From Tidjanibacter sp. (lineage in GTDB: Bacteria > Bacteroidota > Bacteroidia > Bacteroidales > Rikenellaceae), in the NCBI GenBank assembly GCA_017390585.1, contig JAFPBB010000028.1:1-46222 (forward strand): a DNA stretch of 46,222 nt. The letters are read 5' to 3'. Made by a program: the position numbers and the translations under genes. Shown here one piece after another: positions 33,775 to 43,150 of this stretch (within the stretch, counting starts at the first letter, position 1; every line of letters starts with the position of its first letter). Below the pieces are notes generated by a model. It made no database searches. It had not been told where the DNA came from and saw only the letters and a program-made list of their open reading frames with translations.

Positions 33775-34728
33775 ATGAATTCCAAGGATTTGCGTATAGT
33801 ATATATGGGTACACCCGACTTTGCGGTGGCCCCACTTAAAGCATTGGTTGAAGGTGGCTACAATGTGGTTGCCGTTGTCACAACACCCGACAAACCATCG
33901 GGTAGGGGGTTGAAGGTGAATGAGAGCGCAGTGAAACGCTATGCAGCCTCAGTGGGGTTGCCTATTCTCCAACCCGTCAAGCTGCGAGACGAGGAATTTG
34001 TTGCTCAATTTCAGGCACTTGAGGCTGATTTGGGTATTGTTATTGCCTTCCGAATGTTGCCCGAGATAATATGGAGCGCTCCAAAGATGGGTACGTTCAA
34101 TCTCCACGCATCGCTGTTGCCTCAATATCGAGGTGCTGCTCCAATTAATAGGGCGATAATGAACGGTGAAACGGTGACGGGAGTGACCACTTTTTTGCTC
34201 AATCCTCGCATTGACGAAGGTGCTGTGCTTGGTCAAGTAAAGGTTGATATAGAGCCTACTGATAATGTTGGTACACTGCACGATAAGCTAATGAATGTTG
34301 GCGTAGATCTTGTGCTGGACACTGTGGAGAGAATCGCCAAGGGCGATGTGACCCCCATTGAGCAGGATGTGATGATTGAGGGCGAGCTTAAGGCTGCACC
34401 CAAAATTTTCAAGGAGGATTGCCATATCGATTTTTCCCAGTCGGGTGAGCAGATAGTTAATCTTGTGAGAGGCTTGTCGCCATATCCTGCCGCGTGGGCG
34501 TCGTTGACCGAAGAACTGAGTGCCAAAATTTTCGACGTGGCTTTTGAGGTCCAACAGATTGATAAAGAGGTGGGTACAATTGTTTCGGATGAGCGCAATT
34601 TTATCAAGGTCGTATGTGCCGATGGCCTTGTGGAGATAAAAGAGTTGCAGCTCTCGGGCAAGAAACGAATGTCCACCCAAGAGCTGCTCAGAGGCTTTAG
34701 GAATGTTTCGTCCTATCGCTTTTCGTAG
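33775..34728 (+). CDS. fmt: Methionyl-tRNA formyltransferase
   Basis: Fmt formylates initiator Met-tRNA with 10-formyl-THF. The 317-aa protein has GTPDFAV near residue 11, the VTTPDKPSGRG loop near 38-48, and the catalytic LHASLLPQYRGAAPINRAI segment (about 108-126) with its conserved His. A C-terminal OB-like tRNA-binding domain follows. The length is normal. It lies 14 bp after the LptF/G gene. Confidence 0.95.
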   Translation: MNSKDLRIVYMGTPDFAVAPLKALVEGGYNVVAVVTTPDKPSGRGLKVNESAVKRYAASVGLPILQPVKLRDEEFVAQFQALEADLGIVIAFRMLPEIIWSAPKMGTFNLHASLLPQYRGAAPINRAIMNGETVTGVTTFLLNPRIDEGAVLGQVKVDIEPTDNVGTLHDKLMNVGVDLVLDTVERIAKGDVTPIEQDVMIEGELKAAPKIFKEDCHIDFSQSGEQIVNLVRGLSPYPAAWASLTEELSAKIFDVAFEVQQIDKEVGTIVSDERNFIKVVCADGLVEIKELQLSGKKRMSTQELLRGFRNVSSYRFS

Positions 34729-34752
34729 TCTGTATCAAGGCGTGCTAAAGAG

Positions 34753-35688
34753 CTAATTCCCGCTCTGATAGTTGATTATGTTGGTGGCAATACACTCCAC
34801 CAACCCCTCTATGGACTCCACTGCCGACCACGCGTTGTGTGGCGAAAGGAGCAGTTTGTCGGGGTCTGCTGTATGGAGTAGGGGAGAATCGGCAGGCATA
34901 GGTTCGCGGGGATAGACATCAAAGGATGCTCCAGCAATTTTTCCCTCGTCCAAAGCATTGGCAACGGCAGATTCGACAATGATGCCTCCTCTTGCAACAT
35001 TGATAATGATTGCCGATGATTTCATTAGCGCAATCTCTTCTGTATCAATGAGTCCCTTGGTCTGCTCATTGAGTGGGCAGTGCACGGAGATGATGTCGGC
35101 CCAGGCAAGGAGTTCCTTCAGCTCCTTCTTTTCATACTCCTCTTTTCTATCGTTTCCCGATGTGGAAGCGTAGGCAACCCTGCAGCCAAATGCCTCGGCA
35201 ATTCGAGCCACCTCTCTGCCGATGTTTCCCATTCCGATAATTCCCCAATTTTTACCCCAAAGTCTGTGAGTAGGGCGGTCAAAGTTGACCCATTGCCCCG
35301 ATGCACTATAGGAACCACTCTTGACATATCTGTCGTAGTAGTTGACTTGTCGTAAAAGAGCAAGTGCGCTACCAAAAGTTGCTTCGGCCACGGTGTGGGT
35401 GGAGTAGCCAACTGCGTTGCGCACGGAGATGTTCATCTCCTTTGCGGCTATAAGATCGATGTTGTTGACACCCGTTGCAGCCACACAGATGAGGCGCAAA
35501 TTGGGTAACTGCTCCATCTCGGCGCGTCCGATGACCACTTTATTTACAATTACGACTTCGGCGTCCTTGCATCGCTCCACAACCTCCTCTGGAGTGGTGG
35601 AATAGTAGCCTTTGTACTCGCCAAGCTGCCTAATAGAGTCGAGGTTTGTTCCACCTAAACTATATTCATCTAAAAATACAATATTCAT
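34753..35688 (-). CDS. D-2-hydroxyacid dehydrogenase (glycerate dehydrogenase/hydroxypyruvate reductase-like)
   Basis: A 311-aa NAD-dependent D-isomer 2-hydroxyacid dehydrogenase with GMGNIG (152-157), the active-site Arg233 in VARGG, Glu262 near FDVYPREP and His284 in SPHNAW. All three catalytic residues are present, unlike SerA in this window. Bacteroidales homologues are usually called glycerate dehydrogenase or hydroxypyruvate reductase. The true substrate is uncertain. It is last of the tatD-tcdA operon, 34 bp after tcdA. Confidence 0.87.
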   Translation of the reverse strand: MNIVFLDEYSLGGTNLDSIRQLGEYKGYYSTTPEEVVERCKDAEVVIVNKVVIGRAEMEQLPNLRLICVAATGVNNIDLIAAKEMNISVRNAVGYSTHTVAEATFGSALALLRQVNYYDRYVKSGSYSASGQWVNFDRPTHRLWGKNWGIIGMGNIGREVARIAEAFGCRVAYASTSGNDRKEEYEKKELKELLAWADIISVHCPLNEQTKGLIDTEEIALMKSSAIIINVARGGIIVESAVANALDEGKIAGASFDVYPREPMPADSPLLHTADPDKLLLSPHNAWSAVESIEGLVECIATNIINYQSGN

Positions 35689-35722
35689 ATTACCAAGTTT
35701 TTAATGATTAGTATCTAAAGTA

Positions 35723-36439
35723 TTACATCTCCCTAAGTAGTGCTCGGACAACTACACTACTACATACGCATCCAAAGGCTGCAGGTATGTATGAAATTGA
35801 GCCAACATTCGACTTCTTGTTGGTCTCCTCGGCAATGATCATCGAACCTTCTCGTACGGGTTCGGGCGAAAATACGGCCCAGAAGCCGCTTCTGATACCG
35901 AGCTTATGAAGGCGTTTGCGCAACATATGTGCAAGAGGGCAGTGGTGACTTTTCTCAATGTCCTTGACTTCGATTTTTGTGGGGTCTGTTTTTGCTCCTG
36001 CACCCATAGAGCTGACGAGTGGAATCCCCCTGTTGAGTGACTCGGCTATGAGGTTTACCTTGGGAGAAAGCGTGTCGATGCAGTCGACCACATAGTCGTA
36101 TTTGGCGGCATCGAGTAGCTCTGTGGTCTTCTCGTCACGAATGTATTCGGTGTGGATATGTAGCTCGATATTTGGATTTATATCTCTCAGTCTTTCAGCG
36201 AGAACATCCGTCTTATTTCGACCAATGGTTGAGTGAAGTGCAATCAACTGTCGATTGATGTTTGTCTCACTCACGGTGTCGGCGTCCGCAATGGTCAGAT
36301 GGCCAATGCCGGCCCTGGCGAGCATCTCTGCAGCATAGGCGCCAACGCCCCCGAGACCCACAACAAGTATGTGCGAGTCTTGTAGAATTTTCAATTTTTC
36401 TTCGCCAAGTAGCAGGCGAGTGCGTTCTTGCCAACTCAT
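35723..36439 (-). CDS. tcdA: tRNA threonylcarbamoyladenosine dehydratase
   Basis: TcdA cyclises t6A37 of tRNA to ct6A using ATP. The 238-aa E1-like protein has GLGGVGAYAAEML (28-40), the INRQL motif (61-65) and the DCIDTLSPKV segment typical of the TcdA/CsdL subfamily, which lacks the zinc-binding adenylation partner domains of ThiF/MoeB. Its substrate overlaps with MtaB's target position in this window. It overlaps tatD by 4 bp (ATGA). Confidence 0.93.
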   Translation of the reverse strand: MSWQERTRLLLGEEKLKILQDSHILVVGLGGVGAYAAEMLARAGIGHLTIADADTVSETNINRQLIALHSTIGRNKTDVLAERLRDINPNIELHIHTEYIRDEKTTELLDAAKYDYVVDCIDTLSPKVNLIAESLNRGIPLVSSMGAGAKTDPTKIEVKDIEKSHHCPLAHMLRKRLHKLGIRSGFWAVFSPEPVREGSMIIAEETNKKSNVGSISYIPAAFGCVCSSVVVRALLREM

Positions 36440-37083
36440 ATTTGGAATAGTTGTTTGAAATTAGCTTCTATTATATCTTTAAGTTTATCTATTTCAATAC
36501 TCTTGATTGTGGCCGCAGTCTCATAAACCGTTGTGATGGCCATTGCGGTGTCGTCGCTCTCGAAGAAGATTCGGTCCAATGGGCACCATCTGAATGCCTC
36601 GATATGCTTGGGTGTTGCGAATGATTTGGGACCAAATGATATGTAGTATCCGAGTTTAACCAATGCTTGAGCTTGCGCGAGTGACCCCCTGAATCCGTGA
36701 AAGATAACTGCGCGGAGGTTGTGGCGGCTGAGTATGCTGCATACCTCGCTCCACGCTCTTACGCAGTGGATGATTACGGGGAGTTGCCTATCTTGTGCGA
36801 TTGCCAATTGGCGCTCGAAAATTTCGATTTGTTTGTCCCACGGGGAGGATGTGCATTTGTCGAGACCTATTTCGCCTATTGCCGCACAATCGATGAGGTT
36901 GAGCTGTGAAATTGTTGACTCACAATCGCTTACACTATTCACATCCCACGGATGTATGCCGGCGGAGTATAGGGGTGCTTCCGCTGTCGGGGAGTCGATT
37001 CCAAGGCGGATGTTGCCGACGGAAATGACGTTGTTTTCGTCGGGAGAAGTGTGGTGGGTGTGTATGTCAACAAAATTACTCAT
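36436..37083 (-). CDS. TatD family metal-dependent hydrolase
   Basis: A 215-aa member of the TatD deoxyribonuclease-like TIM-barrel family. Metal ligands are in VDIHTHH (His8/His10), GEIGLD (Glu), VIIHC (His) and SDDTA (Asp). It is shorter than the usual 255-265 aa family average but covers the whole motif set. The exact substrate is unknown; TatD proteins are 3'-5' exonuclease-like hydrolases. It starts the leftward operon, with a -7 box at 37091-37099, and overlaps tcdA by 4 bp. Confidence 0.88.
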   Translation of the reverse strand: MSNFVDIHTHHTSPDENNVISVGNIRLGIDSPTAEAPLYSAGIHPWDVNSVSDCESTISQLNLIDCAAIGEIGLDKCTSSPWDKQIEIFERQLAIAQDRQLPVIIHCVRAWSEVCSILSRHNLRAVIFHGFRGSLAQAQALVKLGYYISFGPKSFATPKHIEAFRWCPLDRIFFESDDTAMAITTVYETAATIKSIEIDKLKDIIEANFKQLFQI

Positions 37084-37090
37084 TGCTACC

Positions 37091-37099
37091 GCAAAGATA
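37091..37099 (-). promoter_or_regulatory. -7 promoter box of the tatD-tcdA operon
   Basis: The minus strand reads TATCTTTGC, an exact TAnnTTTGC only 7 bp from the tatD ATG. That makes the message nearly leaderless. Confidence 0.45.
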
Positions 37100-37167
37100 G
37101 GAAATTAGTTTGTGAAAAAATCTTGCAAAATATTCTGTATATATTACCTATTTATAAAAATAAAGCC

Positions 37168-37176
37168 TATCTTTGC
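37168..37176 (+). promoter_or_regulatory. -7 promoter box of the nqr operon
   Basis: TATCTTTGC matches TAnnTTTGC exactly. It leaves a leader of about 80 nt before the nqrA ATG. The leader is AT-rich and I see no riboswitch or strong hairpin in it. No clear -33 TTTG is visible. Confidence 0.5.
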
Positions 37177-37263
37177 GCGTATTATTTGGAACGTGGGGAC
37201 ATAATTTCAAATCAAATATCTTAAACCAAACATTTATTAACTTATTTACCTATCTTAACAGAT

Positions 37264-38616
37264 ATGTCGAAAGTCATTAAACTCAAACAGGGTCTCGACA
37301 TTAAGCTCGTAGGTGAGGCTGAGAAAACCGTTCTGGAACTTCCCATTGGGGAGCGCTATGCGGTGTCTCCTCTCGCATTCGAGGGTGTCGTGCCTAAGCT
37401 GTTGGTGGCTGAGGGTGATAAAGTTATGGCGGGCGATGCTTTGTTCTACGACAAGGCTCATCCCGAGGTAATGTTCACCTCGCCAGTCAGTGGTACCGTT
37501 TCGGCAGTGCGTCGTGGTGAGAAGCGCAAACTTCTCTCCATTGAGGTTGCGGCCGATGCAAAACAAACCTACAAACCCTTCAATGTCAACCTCGCGAAGG
37601 CTTCGCGTGAGCAGGTTGTGGCTGCGCTCTTGGAGAGCGGCTTGTGGGCAATGATTATTCAGCGCCCCTACGGTATTATTGCCAATGCGAAAGATATGCC
37701 TAAGGCAATCTTCGTGTCGGGCTTTGATTCCGCACCCCTCGCTCCCGATATGAACATAGCACTGAAGGATGATCTCAAAGCACTTCAGGCAGGTTTTGAC
37801 GCTCTGAAGAAACTTTGCTCCACCGTTCACCTCGGCCTTAAGAGTGGTCAGAAGAGCATTCTCGAGGGTATTGAGGGCGTTGAGAAACACTACTTTGCAG
37901 GTGCTCATCCCGCAGGTAATGTGGGCGTTCAGATTCACCACATCAATCCCGTTAACAAGGGTGAGGTTGTGTGGACCGTTGGCATCCAGAATGTTGCAAT
38001 CATTGGTCGCTTGTTCCTTGAGAATAAGGTGAATATGACCAAAACCTATGCAATCACCGGTTCGCAGGTGGCTCACCCCCAGTATGTTAAAGCATTGGTT
38101 GGCAGCTCCGTAGCGGATGTGATTATGCCTGCCCGCATTAAACCCCAGGGTGGCGGTTCGACTTTCCGTATCATCGAGGGTAATGTACTCACCGGTAGGA
38201 AAGCCTCCGCAAATGACTCGCTCGGTTGCTACTCCTCGCAGGTTACCGTTATTCCCGAGGGTGGCGAGCTCGAGCTTATCGGTTGGTTGGCTCCCCGCTT
38301 CCACAAATTCTCCGTTTCGCGCACCTACTTCTCGTGGCTGATGCCCAAGAAGAAATATGACCTTTCGACCGGTCTGAATGGTGGCGAGCGTCCCTTTGTT
38401 GTTACAGGTCTGTATGAGAAATATCTTCCTATGGACATCTATCCTATGTATCTCTTCAAAGCAATTTTGGCAGGCGACATTGAGAAGATGGAGAACCTCG
38501 GTATCTACGAGATTGTGGAGGAGGATGTGGCTCTGTGTGAGTTTGTAGATCCCTCGAAGCAGAATCTGCAGGCTTTGGTAAGAGATGGTATTAACCTTAT
38601 GATTAAGGAGATGTAA
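37264..38616 (+). CDS. nqrA: Na+-translocating NADH:quinone reductase subunit A
   Basis: NqrA is the cytoplasmic quinone-side peripheral subunit of the Na+-pumping NADH:quinone oxidoreductase. The 450-aa protein starts MSKVIKLKQGLDIKL, has an N-terminal barrel-sandwich fold related to RnfC, and keeps the PVSGTVSAVRRGEKR region (about 76-90). It lacks the Fe-S motifs of RnfC, as expected. It heads nqrABCDEF. Confidence 0.95.
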   Translation: MSKVIKLKQGLDIKLVGEAEKTVLELPIGERYAVSPLAFEGVVPKLLVAEGDKVMAGDALFYDKAHPEVMFTSPVSGTVSAVRRGEKRKLLSIEVAADAKQTYKPFNVNLAKASREQVVAALLESGLWAMIIQRPYGIIANAKDMPKAIFVSGFDSAPLAPDMNIALKDDLKALQAGFDALKKLCSTVHLGLKSGQKSILEGIEGVEKHYFAGAHPAGNVGVQIHHINPVNKGEVVWTVGIQNVAIIGRLFLENKVNMTKTYAITGSQVAHPQYVKALVGSSVADVIMPARIKPQGGGSTFRIIEGNVLTGRKASANDSLGCYSSQVTVIPEGGELELIGWLAPRFHKFSVSRTYFSWLMPKKKYDLSTGLNGGERPFVVTGLYEKYLPMDIYPMYLFKAILAGDIEKMENLGIYEIVEEDVALCEFVDPSKQNLQALVRDGINLMIKEM

Positions 38617-38620
38617 GAGT

Positions 38621-39790
38621 ATGAAACAGAACTACAATAAACCACTCCCAAAACGATTGCTCGATAAGTTTGCCCCCACCTTCTCGGAGGGAGGCAAGTT
38701 GTCGTGGCTCCACTCGTTCTATGAGGCAATGGAGACCTTCTTCTATGTGCCTACTGACGTAACCAAGAAAGGTTCGCACGTTCGTGACTGCAACGATATG
38801 AAGCGAACAATGTTTATGGTTATTATCGCCCTCATTCCCACCATTCTCTTTGGTATGTGGAACATTGGTTTCCAGAGGATTGACGGCGCCGACTTCAACA
38901 TTTGGCAGAACTTCTGGTATGGCTTCTGGCAGATGCTCCCTTCGATTCTTGTGACCTATGTTGTTGGCCTCTCGATTGAGTGTGCTTTCGCACAGATTCG
39001 CAAGGAGGAGGTGAACGAAGGTTTCTTCGTGTCGGGTATCCTTATTCCCCTTATCATTCCCATTGGTACTCCTCTGTGGATGACCGGTTTGGCTACCGCA
39101 TTTGCTGTGGTTATCGGTAAGGAGATTTTCGGTGGTACCGGTATGAACATCTTCAACCCCGCTCTGCTGGCTCGTCTGTTTATCTTCTTCTCCTACACCT
39201 CGAGCATCTCGGGTGAGACCGTGTGGTTCAGCGACGCACGCACCGGTGCAACTCCCCTCGGTGAGCTCGCAAATGTGGGCACTACCAATGTGTCGATGCT
39301 CGATGCATTCATTGGTACTATCCCCGGTTCGGTGGGTGAAACTTCCACCTTGTGTATCTTGTTGGGTGCCATCGTGTTGCTCGCAACCGGCACTGCAAGT
39401 TGGAGGACTATGATTAGCGTATTTGTGGGTGGCCTCGTGATGGGTGGCATCTTCAACCTGCTCGCCCCCGCAGAGCCCCAGACCGCAACCGAACTCTATA
39501 TGAGCCTTCCTGCTTGGCAGCACCTGCTGCTCGGTGGTTTCGCTTTCGGTGCTGTGTTTATGGCAACTGATCCCGTTACCTCGGCACAGACCAACTGCGG
39601 TAAACTTATCGTTGGCTTTATGATTGGTGCATTGGCAATCCTCGTTCGCGTGTTCAACACCGGTTACCCCGAGGGTATGATGCTTGCCATCATCTTGATG
39701 AATGCCTTGGCTCCCGTTGTGGACCACTATGTTGTTCAGGCCAACATCAACCGCCGCAACCGTAGGGCAAAAAAGAGTATTAACGCATAA
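38621..39790 (+). CDS. nqrB: Na+-NQR subunit B
   Basis: NqrB is the membrane subunit homologous to RnfD that carries covalent FMN and binds riboflavin. The 389-aa protein has about ten helices, GMNIFNPALLARLF (174-187) and the SDARTGATP motif placing the FMN on Thr211. The N-terminal extension (about 1-60) is characteristic of NqrB over RnfD. It lies 4 bp after nqrA. Confidence 0.95.
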   Translation: MKQNYNKPLPKRLLDKFAPTFSEGGKLSWLHSFYEAMETFFYVPTDVTKKGSHVRDCNDMKRTMFMVIIALIPTILFGMWNIGFQRIDGADFNIWQNFWYGFWQMLPSILVTYVVGLSIECAFAQIRKEEVNEGFFVSGILIPLIIPIGTPLWMTGLATAFAVVIGKEIFGGTGMNIFNPALLARLFIFFSYTSSISGETVWFSDARTGATPLGELANVGTTNVSMLDAFIGTIPGSVGETSTLCILLGAIVLLATGTASWRTMISVFVGGLVMGGIFNLLAPAEPQTATELYMSLPAWQHLLLGGFAFGAVFMATDPVTSAQTNCGKLIVGFMIGALAILVRVFNTGYPEGMMLAIILMNALAPVVDHYVVQANINRRNRRAKKSINA

Positions 39791-39795
39791 CTGAT

Positions 39796-39800
39796 GGAGG
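39796..39800 (+). promoter_or_regulatory. Shine-Dalgarno sequence deciding the nqrC start
   Basis: GGAGG lies 8 bp before ATG 39809 and overlaps an earlier ATG at 39794. The downstream ATG is therefore the likely start. Clear Shine-Dalgarno sites are rare in this window; others are at 5521-5526 (rnfG) and 41160-41165 (nqrE). Confidence 0.55.
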
Positions 39801-39808
39801 ATAGAAAT

Positions 39809-40531
39809 ATGAGCAAAAAACAATTCTTAGGCGGCAAAAATAGTAGCGCCTACATCGTATTCTACTCGACAGTAATGGTTGTCATCGTGGCCGTAATGCT
39901 GGCATTCACCTCGCTCTCGCTCAAGGAGAAACAGAATGCTAACATCTTGGATGAGAAGAAGAACGCTATCGTGGCTTCGCTCGGTCTGGAGAAAGGTTCC
40001 TACGATGCCAATATTGAGGCTTATGTTGTCAATAACGAGGGTGTGAAAATCGAGACTACCAACACTCCTCTCGATATGCTCTTCGACTTGGCTGCAAGCT
40101 ATGCGGCTGGTGAGTATCCCGTATTTGAGGATAAGAACACCGGCGCACTGGTATTCCCCGTGACCGGTAAGGGTCTTTGGGATGACATCTGGGGCTACAT
40201 TGCACTCGAGAACGACCTTAATACTATTAAAGGTGTAGTTTTCGACCACGCAGGTGAGACTCCTGGTCTGGGTGCAGAGATTGCAACTCCCAAATATCAG
40301 GCGCAGTTTCCCGGCCAGACTATCTATGAGGGCGACCAGCTCGTTGGTATCTATGTTGTGAAAGGTGGCGCACAGGGCGCAGCCCACTCCGTTGATGCCG
40401 TTACCGGCGGTACAAAAACCTCCGAGGGCCTTCAGAATATGATTATCGACTGCCTCGGCTGCTACGATAATTACATTAAGGCTGCAAAGGCTGCAAAAGA
40501 GGAAGTAGTATTAACTGAAAATGCAGAGTAG
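39809..40531 (+). CDS. nqrC: Na+-NQR subunit C (FMN-binding)
   Basis: NqrC anchors covalent FMN on the periplasmic side, as RnfG does. The 240-aa protein has one membrane helix (about 14-35) and a single FMN-binding domain with [10 protein letters not shown] (149-158) and the DAVTGGT acceptor motif at 196-202 (Thr202). This is one domain, in contrast to the two in the RnfG of the same window. The start is chosen from the GGAGG site. Confidence 0.95.
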   Translation: MSKKQFLGGKNSSAYIVFYSTVMVVIVAVMLAFTSLSLKEKQNANILDEKKNAIVASLGLEKGSYDANIEAYVVNNEGVKIETTNTPLDMLFDLAASYAAGEYPVFEDKNTGALVFPVTGKGLWDDIWGYIALENDLNTIKGVVFDHAGETPGLGAEIATPKYQAQFPGQTIYEGDQLVGIYVVKGGAQGAAHSVDAVTGGTKTSEGLQNMIIDCLGCYDNYIKAAKAAKEEVVLTENAE

Positions 40532-40535
40532 GAAA

Positions 40536-41156
40536 ATGAAAAACAAAACTTTTCAATCGCTGACTAATCCGTTGGCAAAGAACAACCCCGTTCTGGTTCA
40601 GATTCTGGGTATCTGCTCCGCACTTGCAGTTACCACCCAGTTGAAGCCCGCTCTCGTTATGGGTCTTTCCGTAATGGCTGTGTGTGCATTCTCGAACCTC
40701 GTGCTTTCGCTTCTGCGAAACGGTATTCCCGATCGTATCCGTATCATCGTTCAGCTTGTGGTTATCGCAGCGTTGGTAACCATCGTGAACGACATCCTCA
40801 AGGCTTATGTATATGACGTGAGCAAACAACTCTCTGTATATGTGGGTCTTATCATTACCAACTGTATCATTATGGGTCGCGTAGAGGCATTTGCACTCTC
40901 CAACAAACCCCTGCCTTCGTTGCTCGATGGTATCGGCAACGGTATTGGTTATGGTGGCGTTCTCGTTATCATCGCTTTCTTCAGGGAGTTGCTTGGTAGT
41001 GGCACGTTGTTCGGCTACCAGATTATCCCCGAGTGCTTCTATGAGGCTGGCTATGTGAACAATGGTCTGATGTTGTTCCCTCCCTCGGCACTTATCATCG
41101 TTGGTATTGTCATCTGGGTGCACCGCACTGCTAACAAAGATTTACAGGAAAAATAA
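40536..41156 (+). CDS. nqrD: Na+-NQR subunit D
   Basis: NqrD is the six-helix membrane subunit paired with NqrE, homologous to RnfE. The 206-aa protein has [10 protein letters not shown] (about 26-35) and [12 protein letters not shown] (about 108-119), each with the Cys ligand of the membrane Fe centre. The frame permits ATG 40521, which overlaps nqrC; ATG 40536 after AGTAGGAAA is preferred. Confidence 0.94.
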   Translation: MKNKTFQSLTNPLAKNNPVLVQILGICSALAVTTQLKPALVMGLSVMAVCAFSNLVLSLLRNGIPDRIRIIVQLVVIAALVTIVNDILKAYVYDVSKQLSVYVGLIITNCIIMGRVEAFALSNKPLPSLLDGIGNGIGYGGVLVIIAFFRELLGSGTLFGYQIIPECFYEAGYVNNGLMLFPPSALIIVGIVIWVHRTANKDLQEK

Positions 41157-41174
41157 ATTGGAGGAGCATAGTAT

Positions 41175-41789
41175 ATGGAACTTTTGAAACTATTTATTCA
41201 GTCTGTCTTTATTGACAATATGGTATTCTCGTTCTTCTTCGGCATGTGTTCCTACATTGCCGTATCGAAGAGCGTGAAGACTGCAAATGGTTTGGGTTTG
41301 GCAGTTACCTTCGTGATGCTTATCACTGTGCCCCTGAACTACCTGCTCGAGAACTACCTCCTCAAGGCCGGTGCCCTCTCGTGGATTTCGCCTGAGTTGG
41401 CAGGTGTCGATTTGAGCTTCTTGAGCTTTATTCTCTTTATTGCTGTGATTGCAGCATTTGTTCAGATTCTTGAGATGGTCGTGGAGAAATTCTCCCCCTC
41501 GCTCTACAACTCGCTGGGTATCTTCCTTCCCCTTATCGCTGTGAACTGCGCGATTATGGGTGGCGCTCTGTTTATGCAGCAGCGTGCTTTTGCGACTGTT
41601 GGTGAGGCTGCCGTGTTCGGCTTTGGCTCGGGCTTTGGTTGGTGGATTGCTATCCTCGTGATGGCTGCCATCCGCGAGAGACTTGCCTACTCCAACGTTC
41701 CCAAAGGTCTGCGCGGTCCCGGTTTGGCCTTCGTAATTACCGGTCTGCTGGGTATGGCGTTTATGATCTTCTCGGGCTTCCAGATGTAG
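41175..41789 (+). CDS. nqrE: Na+-NQR subunit E
   Basis: NqrE is the inverted-topology partner of NqrD, homologous to RnfA. The 204-aa six-helix protein has GMCSYIAVSK (about 22-31) and NCAIMGGALF (about 120-129) with the conserved Cys residues, and the SPSLYNSLGIFLPL segment. A GGAGGA ribosome-binding site lies at 41160-41165. Confidence 0.95.
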   Translation: MELLKLFIQSVFIDNMVFSFFFGMCSYIAVSKSVKTANGLGLAVTFVMLITVPLNYLLENYLLKAGALSWISPELAGVDLSFLSFILFIAVIAAFVQILEMVVEKFSPSLYNSLGIFLPLIAVNCAIMGGALFMQQRAFATVGEAAVFGFGSGFGWWIAILVMAAIRERLAYSNVPKGLRGPGLAFVITGLLGMAFMIFSGFQM

Positions 41790-41811
41790 TACTTAACAAA
41801 TCAGAAGAGAA

Positions 41812-43059
41812 ATGAATACAACTATTATTGTAGCAGTCGTAGTCTTCCTGGTAGCACTCTTGCTGCTTGTGGCTCTGCTCTTGGTTGCCAAGGCAAAGCT
41901 CACCAGCTCGGGCGAGGTTACGATTAATATCAATGAGGGTCAGAAGACTCTCAAGGTGGCCAGCGGCAACTCGCTTCTCAACACCCTCGCGCAGGAGAAG
42001 ATTTTCCTTCCCTCGGCTTGCGGTGGACAGGGTAGCTGCGGTATGTGTAAAGTGCAGGTGATGGACGGCGGTGGCGAGATTCTCCCCACTGAGGTTGGTT
42101 TCTTCACCCGCAAACAGCAGAAAGAGCACTGGCGTTTGGGTTGCCAGGTGAAGGTTAAGAATGACCTCGACATCCGCATCCCCGAGAGCGTTCTGGGCGT
42201 TAAGAAGATGGAGTGCGAGGTGGTTTCGTGCCGCAGCGTCTCGACCTTTATGAAGGAGTTTGTGGTTAAGCTGCCTGCTGGCGAGCGCCTGAACTTCAAG
42301 AGCGGTGGTTACATCCAGATCGATGTTCCTCAGTATGACGAGATTAAGTTCTCCGATATGGATATCGATCCCAAGTTCCACGCCGACTGGACCAAATTCA
42401 AGATGTGGGATATCGTGGCCAAGAACCCCGAGCCTACTTTCCGTGCCTACTCGATGGCCAACCAGCCCGCTGAGGATGACATCATTATGCTCAACGTGCG
42501 TATCGCCACTCCTCCCTTCGATAGGGCTACCGGTGGCTTTATGAATGTGCCCACAGGTATCTGCTCGGCATACATCTTCTCGCGCAAACCCGGCGATAAG
42601 GTGACCATCTCGGGCCCCTACGGTGAGTTCTTCATTAAGGATACCCCCAACGAGAAGATGTTTATCGGTGGTGGTGCCGGTATGGCTCCTATGCGTTCGC
42701 ACATCTTCCACTTGTTCAAGACCGTCAAGAGCGATCTTCCCATTTCGTTCTGGTATGGTGCTCGTTCGAAACAGGAGATTTTCTATCAGGAGCAGTTTGA
42801 GGAGTTTGCTAAGGATTTCCCCAACTTCAAGTTTGCCATCGGTCTTAGCGACCCCAGGCCCGACGACAATTGGGATCCCAAGTATATCGGCTTCATCCAC
42901 AATGTTATCTACAACAACTACCTGAAGGATCATCCTGCTCCCGAGGATATTGAGTACTACCTCTGCGGTCCTCCTATGATGATTTCGGCAGTGGTAAATA
43001 TGCTCGACAACCTGGGCGTACCTCCCGAAAATATTATGTACGATAACTTCGGTAGCTAA
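41812..43059 (+). CDS. nqrF: Na+-NQR subunit F (NADH-oxidising)
   Basis: NqrF oxidises NADH through FAD and a [2Fe-2S] cluster. The 415-aa protein has one N-terminal helix (about 4-26), the plant-type ferredoxin motif with Cys70, Cys76, Cys79 and Cys111, an FAD motif RAYSMAN (211-217), an NADH-binding GGGAGMAPMRS (287-297) and the C-terminal YYLCGPPMM segment. It ends the nqr operon; a nested hairpin follows at 43103-43150. Confidence 0.95.
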   Translation: MNTTIIVAVVVFLVALLLLVALLLVAKAKLTSSGEVTININEGQKTLKVASGNSLLNTLAQEKIFLPSACGGQGSCGMCKVQVMDGGGEILPTEVGFFTRKQQKEHWRLGCQVKVKNDLDIRIPESVLGVKKMECEVVSCRSVSTFMKEFVVKLPAGERLNFKSGGYIQIDVPQYDEIKFSDMDIDPKFHADWTKFKMWDIVAKNPEPTFRAYSMANQPAEDDIIMLNVRIATPPFDRATGGFMNVPTGICSAYIFSRKPGDKVTISGPYGEFFIKDTPNEKMFIGGGAGMAPMRSHIFHLFKTVKSDLPISFWYGARSKQEIFYQEQFEEFAKDFPNFKFAIGLSDPRPDDNWDPKYIGFIHNVIYNNYLKDHPAPEDIEYYLCGPPMMISAVVNMLDNLGVPPENIMYDNFGS

Positions 43060-43102
43060 AAAGTGCACATAGCAGGTACTTTTTGCACCAAGTAAATTTC
43101 AG

Positions 43103-43150
43103 AGAGCGGCTTCTTCATTTGCGCCAAGCAAAAGGAGGGGCCGCTCTTTT
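43103..43150 (+). terminator. Terminator after nqrF
   Basis: AGAGCGGC (43103-43110) pairs with GCCGCTCT (43140-43147), followed by TTT. The 29-base loop holds its own small stem TTTGC/GCAAA. The complement of the outer stem also suits the minus strand. Confidence 0.65.

Noticed and set aside
37177-37263. Possible riboswitch in the 80-nt nqrA leader
   Set aside because: The leader is AT-rich with no strong stem or recognised conserved motif.
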